Part shown: one piece after another, positions 1 through 6,107 of the stretch
Numbering within the stretch: position 1 is the first letter of the stretch
Layout: every line of letters starts with the position of its first letter
Source of the DNA: Vicinamibacteria bacterium
Lineage (GTDB): Bacteria; Acidobacteriota; Vicinamibacteria; Vicinamibacterales; 2-12-FULL-66-21
Length of the DNA: 12,780 nucleotides
Reading direction: 5' to 3'
NCBI GenBank assembly: GCA_025937075.1
Contig: JAICSD010000075.1
Coordinates: 1 to 12,780, forward strand
Program-made: the position numbers and the translations under genes
The notes under the pieces: model-generated
Database searches by the model: none
Seen by the model: only the letters and a program-made list of their open reading frames with translations
What the model was told of the DNA's origin: nothing

Positions 1-2
1 AC

Positions 3-698
3 GAACGCCTCGACCTGGCCCTTGAAGTCGACGAGCGGCATGAACGCGCTTGGGTCGATCGCCAGCATAAAGGCGCCATCGTTGTGGCGGCCTTGGGGGT
101 CAATACCGAAGCCGAGGCCCGGCAGTACTACGATCAACACCCGAAGGAATTCACCGATCCCGCATCGATTACGCTGCGTGAGATCGTCATCGACGTGCCC
201 GCGCAGAAAGGGCAGCAGGGACAGGCCACGTTCAACGTCGGCCTGGACGATGCCGCGATGAAGAAGATCGAGGCGGCGCGCGGGCGGGTCGTGAAGGGCG
301 AGGACTTCGCGAAGGTGGCGACGGACGTGTCCGACTCGTCGTCGAAGGCCAATGGCGGGCTGATCGGGCCGTTCGCGCGCGACGACATTTCGCCGCAGCT
401 CCAGGAGATGCTCGACAAGATGAAGCCCGGCGATGTCACGCAGCCGCTCCGCACACCGCGCGGGTACCAGTTGCTGAAGCTCGAAGCGGTGAAGCCCGAG
501 ACGCTGCAGCCGTTCGATCACGTCCGCGATTTGATCGCCGACAAGGTTGCGGCCGCGCGGACGCAGACCGAGATGCGCAAGTTCCTCACGCGCCTCCGAT
601 CGCAGGCGCTGATCGAGTGGAAGAACGAGGAGCTGAAGAAGGCCTACGAGAAGCAGGTCGCCGCGGACGAAGCCGCGGTGGCCACATCTGGCAACTGA
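3..698 (+). CDS. Parvulin-type peptidyl-prolyl isomerase (PpiC/SurA-like), 5' end missing
   Basis: This is the C-terminal part of a periplasmic foldase that isomerises X-Pro bonds in outer-membrane or secreted clients. The frame is open from the left edge, so the start, any signal peptide and most of the SurA N-terminal region lie outside the window; 231 residues are visible. A pre-rotamase segment reads EARQYYDQHPKEF. The parvulin (rotamase) domain spans about nt 171-490, from LREIVIDV through DFAKVATDVSDSSS and GGLIGPF to RGYQLLKLEAVKP. A charged helical tail follows (about nt 500-690, RDLIADKVAAARTQTEMRKF and on). The stop (696-698) overlaps the next gene's ATG in a TGATG, so the two are probably translationally coupled. 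The family call is secure. The first ~25 codons look less family-like and could hide an upstream frame problem, which cannot be judged from here. Confidence 0.88.
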   Translation, partial: ERLDLALEVDERHERAWVDRQHKGAIVVAALGVNTEAEARQYYDQHPKEFTDPASITLREIVIDVPAQKGQQGQATFNVGLDDAAMKKIEAARGRVVKGEDFAKVATDVSDSSSKANGGLIGPFARDDISPQLQEMLDKMKPGDVTQPLRTPRGYQLLKLEAVKPETLQPFDHVRDLIADKVAAARTQTEMRKFLTRLRSQALIEWKNEELKKAYEKQVAADEAAVATSGN

Positions 699-1213
699 TG
701 TCCGCTGGCGGCGGCTCGCCGGCAAGTGCTGCATGGTACGCGGTCTGGACGCGTTCGCGCCACGAGCAGACCGTTCGCGACCAGATTGAGCGTAAGGGCT
801 ACGAAGCGTTTCTGCCGACGATTCCCCGCTGGAGCCGATGGAAGGATCGCCGGAAGAAGATCGACTGGCCGCTGTTTCCCGGCTACTGCTTCGTCCGGTT
901 CGAAGGGCAGAATCGTCTTCCCATCCTGACCTGTTCCGGCGTGGTCACGATCGTATCGTTCAACGGGGACATCGCGCCGATTCCCGATCAGGAGATCGAG
1001 GGCATTCGCCGTCTCGTCGAAAGCGACCTGCAGTACGATCCCTGCCCGCTGATTCGCGAGGGCGCGAGGGTCGAAGTGATTCACGGCCCGTTGAAGGGCG
1101 TGACCGGACGTCTGACACGCAAGGGAGCGCACGCGCGTCTCGTCCTCGCGGTCGATCTGATCGGGCAGGCGGTCAGCGTGGAGGTCGACGCGGCCGATGT
1201 TCGGGCAGATTGA
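698..1213 (+). CDS. UpxY/RfaH-type NusG-paralog transcription antitermination factor
   Basis: The 171-aa protein has the NusG two-domain layout. The N-terminal NGN domain covers about residues 13-105, with WYAVWTRSRHEQ, a basic RWKDRRKK stretch, PLFPGYCFVRF and the SGVVTIVSFNG strand. The C-terminal KOW domain covers about 119-165, with GARVEVIHGPLKGVTGRL. Members of the UpxY branch bind elongating RNA polymerase and let it read through terminators of specific operons, often for surface polysaccharides. It is shorter than housekeeping NusG and lacks the usual secE/rplK neighbours. The frame is open further upstream (to 617), but the ATG at 698 is preferred because translation from it begins just ahead of the conserved WYAVWTRS and overlaps the preceding stop (TGATG). 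The upstream neighbour is a periplasmic foldase and dusB follows after 45 bases; no polysaccharide genes are visible, so its target operon is unknown. Confidence 0.88.
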   Translation: MSAGGGSPASAAWYAVWTRSRHEQTVRDQIERKGYEAFLPTIPRWSRWKDRRKKIDWPLFPGYCFVRFEGQNRLPILTCSGVVTIVSFNGDIAPIPDQEIEGIRRLVESDLQYDPCPLIREGARVEVIHGPLKGVTGRLTRKGAHARLVLAVDLIGQAVSVEVDAADVRAD

Positions 1214-1258
1214 AATAGCGGCTGGAAACGCGCAACTAGAGTTCCGCGGACCGACATC

Positions 1259-2302
1259 ATGAAAATTCGCGGCGTGACGCTCGACACGCCCTTCGCGCTT
1301 GCGCCGATGGCGGGCATGACCGACACGGCGTTCCGCCGCCTTGTCAAACGCAAGGGCGGATGCGGCCTCGTCGTCACCGAGATGGTCAGCTCCGAAGGCC
1401 TCGTCCGCGGAATCGATCGGACGCTCGAGTACGCGGAGTACACGGAGGAGGAGCGGCCCGTCTCGATTCAGATCTTCGGCGGCGATCCCGCGAAAATGGC
1501 AGCGGCGGCACAGATCGTCGAAGGCATCGGCGCGGACATCGTCGACGTGAACATGGGCTGTCCCGTGCCGAAGATTGCCAAGCACAGCGCCGGATGCAGC
1601 CTGATGCGCGAGCCGGAGCACGCGCAGGCGATCATCGACGCCATGGTGAAGGCCGTGCGCATTCCGGTGACCGTGAAGATGCGCGCCGGCTGGGACGATG
1701 GGCAGATCAATGCGCCGGAGCTGGCGAAGCGGGTGGCTGACGCGGGCGCGGCCGCCATCGCGGTTCACGGACGAACGGCGGCGCAATCGTACTCAGGGTC
1801 TTCCGATTGGGATCTCATCACGCGCGTCGCGCGCGGCGTCGGCGTGCCGGTCTTCGGCAGCGGCGATTGCATCGAACCATCGCAGCTGATCGAGCGCCTG
1901 AACACCGGCATCGGCGGCGTGCTCGTCGGGCGCGGGGCGCTGCGCAACCCGTGGATCTTTCAACAGGCGGCAGCGCTGGCGACGGGCGCTGGTCCGGCCG
2001 CGGCTCCTCCCGAAGCGCGCGGCCGTTTCCTGCTCGAGTACATCGAGCTGCTGCTGCACGAGCGGACGGGTGAAGCCGAGGGCTTCCGGCACGTCGCACC
2101 TGGCGGTCCGTCCGTCGCCTCACCGGCACGGGGGCACGATCGCTGGGTGATCAACAAGCTGCGCGCGCTGAATTCCTGGTACACGAAGGGAATTGAGAAC
2201 GGCTCGCATCTGCGCGTCGCGATCAACGCCGCGGAGTCGATCCCTCAACTCCGCGAGATCATCGAAGATTTCTTTGCAGTGACATCAACGGCCGCCGCCT
2301 GA
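1259..2302 (+). CDS. dusB: tRNA-dihydrouridine synthase (DusB type)
   Basis: This FMN- and NADPH-dependent enzyme reduces specific uridines to dihydrouridine in tRNA (D-loop sites in well-studied DusB). The 347-aa length is typical. Family motifs are in order: APMAGMTD at 15-22 (FMN site), the active-site VNMGCPVPK with catalytic Cys101, VKMRAGW with Lys140, VHGRT at 169-173, GSGDC at 200-204 and VGRGALRNPWIF at 223-234. The C-terminal helical tRNA-binding domain is about 255-345 and carries a short Gly/Pro/Ser-rich insertion near 285-300 before INKLRALNSWYTKG. The start at 1259 gives the expected N-terminus (MKIRGVTLDTPFALAPMAG); only a weak GGA lies upstream. It is probably co-transcribed with the two upstream genes given the 45-base gap and no obvious terminator. 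It converges on the exported protein encoded at 2820-2338. Confidence 0.96.
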   Translation: MKIRGVTLDTPFALAPMAGMTDTAFRRLVKRKGGCGLVVTEMVSSEGLVRGIDRTLEYAEYTEEERPVSIQIFGGDPAKMAAAAQIVEGIGADIVDVNMGCPVPKIAKHSAGCSLMREPEHAQAIIDAMVKAVRIPVTVKMRAGWDDGQINAPELAKRVADAGAAAIAVHGRTAAQSYSGSSDWDLITRVARGVGVPVFGSGDCIEPSQLIERLNTGIGGVLVGRGALRNPWIFQQAAALATGAGPAAAPPEARGRFLLEYIELLLHERTGEAEGFRHVAPGGPSVASPARGHDRWVINKLRALNSWYTKGIENGSHLRVAINAAESIPQLREIIEDFFAVTSTAAA

Positions 2303-2337
2303 TCCTCCTGAGCTTTGTGGTGAGCCGTCAGCCGTGA

Positions 2338-2820
2338 CTACGGTCGCGCGTTGTGCGCGTTGTGCGCGACGATCGCCGCTGTCGCGCCGTTCAACGCCAA
2401 CATCAACACGATCGCCCCGGCGCGATTCTTCTTCCACGCGCGTTCCGCAAAGAAGATGGTCGCAGCGCCCGCGGCTCCCTTGATTGCCAGCGTCCTTGCG
2501 CGTCCGCCTGACTCGAGGAGCGGGTTGGCCTCCGTTGCGCCTGCCGAGAGCGCACGGCGGGTGGAATAGACGTCGAGGGCCTGCAGCGTGGCATACGTGC
2601 CGTAGAGCGCCGGGAGGACTGCCGGGCGGCGATCCGCGTGATCCACGGCCCACGCGGGGATCTCGAGCGCTGTTTCTCTCGCCGCTTTCGAGATCGCACC
2701 CGAGATTGGCGCCTCTGGCCGCGGCGGGCCTTCCGCCCGCGCCGCGGTGGCGCCAACCATCACGAATGCCAGTGTCAGGCAACTGACGCACAGCATCGAT
2801 CGATCCTGTTGCTTCCTCAT
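2338..2820 (-). CDS. Small exported protein of unknown function
   Basis: The 160-aa protein is not assignable to a named family. The N-terminus is a clear Sec signal peptide: MRKQQDRS, a hydrophobic core (CVSCLTLAFVMVGA), and cleavage at ARA-EG near residue 30. The mature part includes YATLQALDVYSTRRALSAGATEANPLLE, a pattern I associate with small acidobacterial envelope proteins of unknown role. It ends in two hydrophobic stretches (about 109-123 and 133-150) that may be membrane helices. An upstream ATG at 2850 would add 10 residues, but its GGAGG lies only 2 bases away. The ATG at 2820 has AGGGA about 8 bases upstream and gives a cleaner signal peptide. It lies 161 bases beyond the Dabb gene, so it may have its own promoter. 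Confidence 0.72.
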   Translation of the reverse strand: MRKQQDRSMLCVSCLTLAFVMVGATAARAEGPPRPEAPISGAISKAARETALEIPAWAVDHADRRPAVLPALYGTYATLQALDVYSTRRALSAGATEANPLLESGGRARTLAIKGAAGAATIFFAERAWKKNRAGAIVLMLALNGATAAIVAHNAHNARP

Positions 2821-2920
2821 GCACCGCTTCCCTAGCGGTGTCGATGCCATGCCCTCCGATCCATCAAAGGTCGCACCGTCAGCGGTTTAGGAGTGTCGTG
2901 GTGGAGCGCGGACTGCGCGG

Positions 2921-2937
2921 GTGCGCCGGCGGCGCAC
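2921..2937 (-). terminator. GC-rich perfect hairpin after the Dabb gene
   Basis: A 7-bp perfect stem (GTGCGCC / GGCGCAC) with a 3-base GGC loop lies about 45 bases past the stop of the leftward Dabb gene. No T tract follows on the minus strand, so this is at best a non-canonical terminator or pause hairpin. It would separate the regulator-led operon from the exported-protein gene. Confidence 0.35.
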
Positions 2938-2981
2938 AGCACGTGTGCGGTCTGGGTTCTTCGGCTTTGTGGCTTCCGCCT

Positions 2982-3344
2982 TCAGGTCGAAGATTCGCCC
3001 TGCAGCAGCGACAGCGCCTCAGTCGCTTCGACGAGCTCGTAATCGTACGCGAGCGCGTTCGATGTCGCTGTGGTGAAGAGATGGCCGAGCGCCTGGTGAG
3101 CGGGCGCGCGCAGGTACTCCGTGAGCGCGCCGCGATCGCCGAATTCGAGCAGCAGTGCGAAATCGTAATTCGTCGTCATGAGCTGCTCGTACCCTGGCAA
3201 GCCGTGCGTGATTCGCCGGCCGATGCGGAAGCGGCGGATGCCCGGAATATCGTGTGCCGCCCGGATGAGCATCTGCGCCGCCCGTTCGCGGTCCGCGAAC
3301 GGCAGATCCGTCCGCACCGACAGGAGCACGACGTGCGCAATCAC
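2982..3344 (-). CDS. Dabb (stress-responsive alpha/beta-barrel) domain protein
   Basis: The 120-aa protein consists almost wholly of one Dabb domain (dimeric ferredoxin-like fold). It shows the opening IAHVVLLSV, a helix with RERAAQMLIRAAHDIPGI, a central strand pair with NYDFALLLEFGDRGALTEYL, and the closing helix with APAHQALGHLF before a YDYELVE strand. Family members range from small plant stress proteins to polyketide cyclase-like enzymes, so the chemistry cannot be predicted. A longer frame is open to 3620, but that region is the next gene read in another frame. The GTG at 3344 gives the canonical domain start and overlaps the upstream stop by four bases (GTGA), indicating coupled translation with the basic protein encoded at 3751-3341. 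Confidence 0.85.
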   Translation of the reverse strand: MIAHVVLLSVRTDLPFADRERAAQMLIRAAHDIPGIRRFRIGRRITHGLPGYEQLMTTNYDFALLLEFGDRGALTEYLRAPAHQALGHLFTTATSNALAYDYELVEATEALSLLQGESST

Positions 3345-3751
3345 TCGTCGTCTTTCTTCTTGTGGGGCGGCTTCGCAGGGACGCCATTTCGCCTGACGCG
3401 CGCCGCGAACCGCTTCCGCCGCACGTCGCGCGGCACCTTGAAGCGATCGCGCGGATCGCGATGCTGGCCGCCGGGGCGCCAGCCGCGCCCGGGCTCTCCA
3501 GGTCCTCGGCGCTCGCGCCGGTCGCCCGTTCTGCGCTTCTCCGGCCGCGTCGCACGTTGCCGGAAGAGCGCCTCGCGTGCTTCTTCCGGAGACGCCCAGA
3601 GCCTGCCGCGCGCGAACCACATGAGCACGGCGTCGGGGTGCTTGGACTGCAGCTGCTTCAGCGTCGGCAGCAACTCGTCGCGCGTGGCCGCGCGAAACGA
3701 GGTTGGCGCGTTGCCATAGATGATCGTCCAGAAGGCGTGTCGGGGCGGCAT
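3341..3751 (-). CDS. Small, strongly basic protein of unknown function
   Basis: The 136-aa protein has two parts. Residues 1-62 look folded: FWTIIYGNAPTSFRA, a helix DELLPTLKQLQSKHPDA, then VLMWFARGRLWASPEEAREAL. Residues 65-136 are dominated by Arg, Lys, Gly and Pro (GDRRERRGPGEPGRGWRPGG, PRDVRRKRF, HKKKDDE) and are probably disordered and nucleic-acid binding. The N-terminal pattern recalls uncharacterised acidobacterial proteins from memory; no function is known to me. It starts 7 bases after the sigma54-regulator stop and its own stop overlaps the Dabb GTG, so it is the middle gene of a leftward operon. No convincing Shine-Dalgarno precedes its ATG, which fits coupling to the regulator gene. 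An RNA- or ribosome-associated role is only an inference from charge. Confidence 0.72.
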   Translation of the reverse strand: MPPRHAFWTIIYGNAPTSFRAATRDELLPTLKQLQSKHPDAVLMWFARGRLWASPEEAREALFRQRATRPEKRRTGDRRERRGPGEPGRGWRPGGQHRDPRDRFKVPRDVRRKRFAARVRRNGVPAKPPHKKKDDE

Positions 3752-3758
3752 GCGGGCG

Positions 3759-5153
3759 CTAGGCTTCCGGCTGACGGTCGAGCCGTTTCAACTTCTCGAT
3801 GAGCGTCGTGCGCTTCAGATTCAGGAGGCGCGCCGCACGCACCTTGTTGCCCTGCGTCCGCTCGAGCGAGCGCTTGATCAAGGTCAGCTCGATGCCTTCC
3901 ATGTACCGTTCGAGATCGATCCCCTCGTCGGGAAACCATTCGTCGGTTCCGTCGCCGGTATTCGGCAGCGCCTGCACCTCGGGTCCGAGATCGCCAATCT
4001 CAATCTGCGCGCGCCCCTGACTGAACGTGAGCGCGCGCTCGACGACGTTCTCGAGCTGACGGACGTTGCCCGGCCACGAGTACGCCATCAGCCGCCGCAT
4101 CGCCTCCTGCGACATCGTCACCGTCCGCGGCGGCACGTACTCGGCGCCGAGCTTCTGCAGGAAATGCTGCACGAGCAGCGGAATGTCTTCGCGGCGCTCG
4201 CGCAGGGGCGGAAGCTGGACCGGAATCACATTGAGACGGTAGTACAAATCTTCGCGGAACGAGCCGTCCGCGACCATCTTCGACAGGTCCGAGTGGGTCG
4301 CGGCGATGATGCGGACGTCGATCTTCACGGTATGTGAGTCGCCCACGCGCTCGAATTCGCGCTCCTGCAGGACACGCAGGAGCTTCGCCTGGAGCGCAGG
4401 GCTCATGGTCGCGACCTCGTCGAGGAAGAGCGTTCCCTTGTGCGCCTGCTCGAGCCGCCCCTGCCGGGCGCCGACCGCGCCGGTGAATGCGCCGCGGACG
4501 TGCCCGAACAGCTCCGCTTCGAGCAGCGTTTCCGGAATCGCGCTGCAGTTGATCGCGACGAACCTGTTCGCGCGCCGGGAGCTGTTGTGATGGATCGCGC
4601 GCGCGGCGAGCTCCTTGCCCGTTCCCGTTTCGCCCGTGATGAGGACCGTGCTCGACGTGCCGGCCACGGTCTCGAGCAGTTGAAACAGGTTGCGCATCGC
4701 GCGGCTGCGCCCGACGAGACCGTCGATGCGATAGCGTTCCTCGAGCTGCGATCGCAGGTACGCGTTCTCCGAGCGGAGCCGCCGCTGCTCGAGCGCGGAG
4801 CGCAGCACGTGCAGCAGCGCGTCGAACTGGAACGGCTTCGTGATGAAGTCCGCCGCGCCCTGCTTGATCGCGTCGACGGCGTCCTTCACGGTGCCGAAGC
4901 CGGTGATGATGATCGCGATGATGTCGGGATACCGCTCGAGCGCCGCGTCGAGGACGGCCCGGCCGTCGAGCCCGGGCAGCCGGAGGTCTGTGATGATGAT
5001 GTCGAACGCGAAGTCCGCGAGGCGCGCAACGGCGTCCTCGCCGCTCGACGCCTGCTCCACCAGGAAGCCGTGATCCGCCAGCCGCTCCGCGATGGCTTCC
5101 CGCAGTGCGGCCTCGTCGTCGACGAGGAGCAGATGTTTCGCGTTTTCAGCCAT
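3759..5153 (-). CDS. NtrC-family sigma54-dependent response regulator
   Basis: The 464-aa protein has the full three-part layout. The receiver domain (about 6-120) has acidic pair Asp12/Asp13, phosphoacceptor Asp56 (IIITDLRLPG), Thr84 and Lys106 (ITKPF). The AAA+ domain (about 144-380) has Walker A GETGTGKE at 174-181, ELFGH, the sigma54-contacting GAFTGA loop at 221-226, Walker B TLFLDEV at 241-247, and the arginine-finger region FREDLYYRLNV near 299-309. The C-terminal Fis-type HTH is about 420-460 (LERTQGNKVRAARLLNLKRTTLIEKLKRL region). GAFTGA is intact, so it should activate sigma54 promoters when phosphorylated. No complete kinase is adjacent; the nearest kinase-like genes are the tiny DHp protein transcribed divergently (5536-5763) and the hybrid kinase at 8594. 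It heads a leftward operon with the basic and Dabb proteins. Confidence 0.96.
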   Translation of the reverse strand: MAENAKHLLLVDDEAALREAIAERLADHGFLVEQASSGEDAVARLADFAFDIIITDLRLPGLDGRAVLDAALERYPDIIAIIITGFGTVKDAVDAIKQGAADFITKPFQFDALLHVLRSALEQRRLRSENAYLRSQLEERYRIDGLVGRSRAMRNLFQLLETVAGTSSTVLITGETGTGKELAARAIHHNSSRRANRFVAINCSAIPETLLEAELFGHVRGAFTGAVGARQGRLEQAHKGTLFLDEVATMSPALQAKLLRVLQEREFERVGDSHTVKIDVRIIAATHSDLSKMVADGSFREDLYYRLNVIPVQLPPLRERREDIPLLVQHFLQKLGAEYVPPRTVTMSQEAMRRLMAYSWPGNVRQLENVVERALTFSQGRAQIEIGDLGPEVQALPNTGDGTDEWFPDEGIDLERYMEGIELTLIKRSLERTQGNKVRAARLLNLKRTTLIEKLKRLDRQPEA

Positions 5154-5168
5154 TTACTCGGCGGCGGT

Positions 5169-5197
5169 ATTTTGACACCCGCGGGAAACGCGGTCAA
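5169..5197 (-). promoter_or_regulatory. Candidate sigma70-like promoter with overlapping dyad, upstream of the regulator gene
   Basis: Read leftward, TTGACC (5197-5192) and CAAAAT (5174-5169) are separated by 17 bases, giving a start about 9 bases before the ATG at 5153. The same stretch holds an imperfect dyad: TTGA..CCGCG (5172-5183) against CGCGGTCAA (5189-5197), which could be an operator or autoregulatory site. A perfect TTGACA also lies on the + strand at 5172-5177 but has no good -10 partner. The rest of the 185-base divergent gap contains a GC hairpin (GGCGGC/GCCGCC, 5292-5307) in the leader of the HTH gene. Confidence 0.35.
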
Positions 5198-5338
5198 TCG
5201 CCGCCGCTCTCTACAGGCACCGCTCGGCTGCTCCGATAACATCCACGAATCACGAGCGTCACCCGCCACTGCGGGGGGGCGCGAGCAGGCAGGCGGCGCC
5301 CGCCGCCGAAGGCGAGCGGCCAGGTGGCCGAAGCAGAG

Positions 5339-5539
5339 ATGATGATTGATCGCAAGACGATTTCGATCATGAAGGCGTGCGAGCTCGTCGGCGTCAGCCG
5401 CCGCACCATCTACAACTGGATCGCGAGCGGAAAGGTCGAATACGTGCGGACCGCTGGCGGCTCGGTGCGGATCTTCGTCGACACGCTCTGGCGCGAGCCC
5501 GGGCGCGCCGATCATCTGCCGCGCCAGGAAGCCTCATGA
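5339..5539 (+). CDS. Excisionase/MerR-like helix-turn-helix small DNA-binding protein
   Basis: The 66-aa protein is nearly all one winged-helix HTH_17/excisionase-type domain (about 8-52). It shows SIMKACELVGVSRRTIYNWI (helix, turn, recognition helix), then GKVEYVRTAGGSVRIFVDTLW (wing and final strand). Such domains bind DNA in phage excisionases and in small regulators. No integrase or phage gene is nearby, so a chromosomal regulator is more likely. GTG at 5324 is possible, but tandem ATGs at 5339 and 5342 start closer to the domain. The stop (5537-5539) overlaps the next ATG (5536) as ATGA, so it is coupled to the 75-aa DHp-like protein. It is divergent from the NtrC-type gene with a 185-base shared control region, suggesting it could act there. 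Confidence 0.85.
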   Translation: MMIDRKTISIMKACELVGVSRRTIYNWIASGKVEYVRTAGGSVRIFVDTLWREPGRADHLPRQEAS

Positions 5540-5763
5540 TTCCGGCGGTTGGTAACGAGGTTCGCGGGAACAGCGATCCGCGCGACCTCGGCATGCTCTT
5601 CCATCGGCTGAACAATCAGCTTGGAATCATCCTGGCGAACGCGGAACTGCTCGAGGCGAAGTCCGCCGACGAGATGGGCCGCGCGCGCGCGTCGCAAGTC
5701 GTGTCCAGCGTGCTGGACGCGATGACCACCGCCCGCGAGATCCGCCTCCGCTCCCACGTCTGA
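5536..5763 (+). CDS. Tiny stand-alone histidine-kinase dimerisation/phosphoacceptor (DHp)-like protein
   Basis: The 75-aa protein contains an H-box-like helix at 22-40, FHRLNNQLGIILANAELLE, with candidate phosphoacceptor His23, followed by a second predicted helix (about 48-70, RARASQVVSSVLDAMTTAREIR). This is the two-helix hairpin layout of a HisKA/DHp domain. The helix closely parallels the H-box of the hybrid kinase in this window (HELNNPLATILMWAERL). There is no catalytic ATPase domain, no sensor and no membrane segment, and the next ATP-binding domain is over 2 kb away on the other strand. It could be a phosphotransfer protein that dimerises into a four-helix bundle, an inhibitor of a kinase, or a remnant. 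The ATGA overlap with the HTH gene, an intact stop and coherent coding argue against a remnant. Confidence 0.75.
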   Translation: MIPAVGNEVRGNSDPRDLGMLFHRLNNQLGIILANAELLEAKSADEMGRARASQVVSSVLDAMTTAREIRLRSHV

Positions 5764-5788
5764 CCTGCGCGGGGCCTGACCCGCCACT

Positions 5789-5829
5789 GGGGTCTGACCC
5801 CGGAGGGTCAGAGTACGGGGTCTGACCCC
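5789..5829. repeat. Palindromic REP-like cluster (GGGGTC-T-GACCCC, two copies)
   Basis: Two identical 13-base units, each a hexamer palindrome GGGGTC/GACCCC around a central T, lie at 5789-5801 and 5817-5829. Between them GGGTCAGA (5805-5812) is the reverse complement of TCTGACCC present in both units (5793-5800 and 5821-5828), so two alternative 8-bp hairpins can form. Similar GGGTCAGAGTACGGGGTCTGACCCC-type intergenic elements recur, from memory, in some GC-rich bacterial genomes and resemble REPs mobilised by REP-associated tyrosine transposases. No such transposase is in the window. It may double as a terminator for the HTH/DHp pair, which ends 25 bases upstream. Confidence 0.6.
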
Positions 5830-6107
5830 GTCTAGCGCGGGTCGGAGCCGCGATACTCACGATCACAAAATCGAAATCCGGTCACAGGATTGACAGCGAC
5901 GATCGGCGACTGCCAAAAAATTGACGCCGTTTTCGCTCTCTTATCTGCGCTGTCCTGCCCGCGCGTGCACAGGTCAACTCACAACTAACTGCCTCTGCAC
6001 CATCAACTTACAATCACGCAGCTCATCCGGCCTGTCACTTCTGTGCTTTCGTTTCGATTCTGGTACCAGCGTTGCGGTTGGGGCGCCTCGCCAACACAAG
6101 GAGCCCC
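5830..6107 (+). promoter_or_regulatory. AT-richer non-coding leader of the sigma-factor gene
   Basis: No convincing gene lies between the repeat cluster and the sigma factor; base composition drops well below that of neighbouring genes, as expected for control DNA. The candidate elements are modest: TACAAT at 6009-6014 is a good -10 without a clear -35; TTGACG at 5921-5926 has only TATCTG 15 bases later; TTGACA sits at 5890-5895. If transcription starts near 6021 the leader is about 85 bases. A strong ribosome site AAGGAG (6098-6103) ends four bases before the ATG at 6108. I saw no FliA-type or sigma54 promoter. Confidence 0.35.

Noticed and set aside
644..1786. 380-aa minus-strand frame opposite the NusG paralog and dusB
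   Set aside because: Both + strand genes have complete family motifs; the antisense translation is His/Arg/Asp-rich with no recognisable domain.
3345..3620. N-terminal extension of the Dabb protein up to 3620
   Set aside because: The extra 92 residues are the basic-protein gene read in another frame; the domain starts naturally at the GTG at 3344.
2838..3719. 293-aa + strand frame opposite the Dabb and basic-protein genes
   Set aside because: The minus-strand genes have a recognised domain and a GTGA overlap; the + translation shows no domain and shifts composition halfway.
5339..5539. Phage or mobile-element excisionase
   Set aside because: No integrase, attachment site or phage gene is visible; the domain type is also common in chromosomal regulators.
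6072..6107. TTG start adding 12 residues to the sigma factor
   Set aside because: No ribosome site there, while AAGGAG precedes the ATG at 6108.
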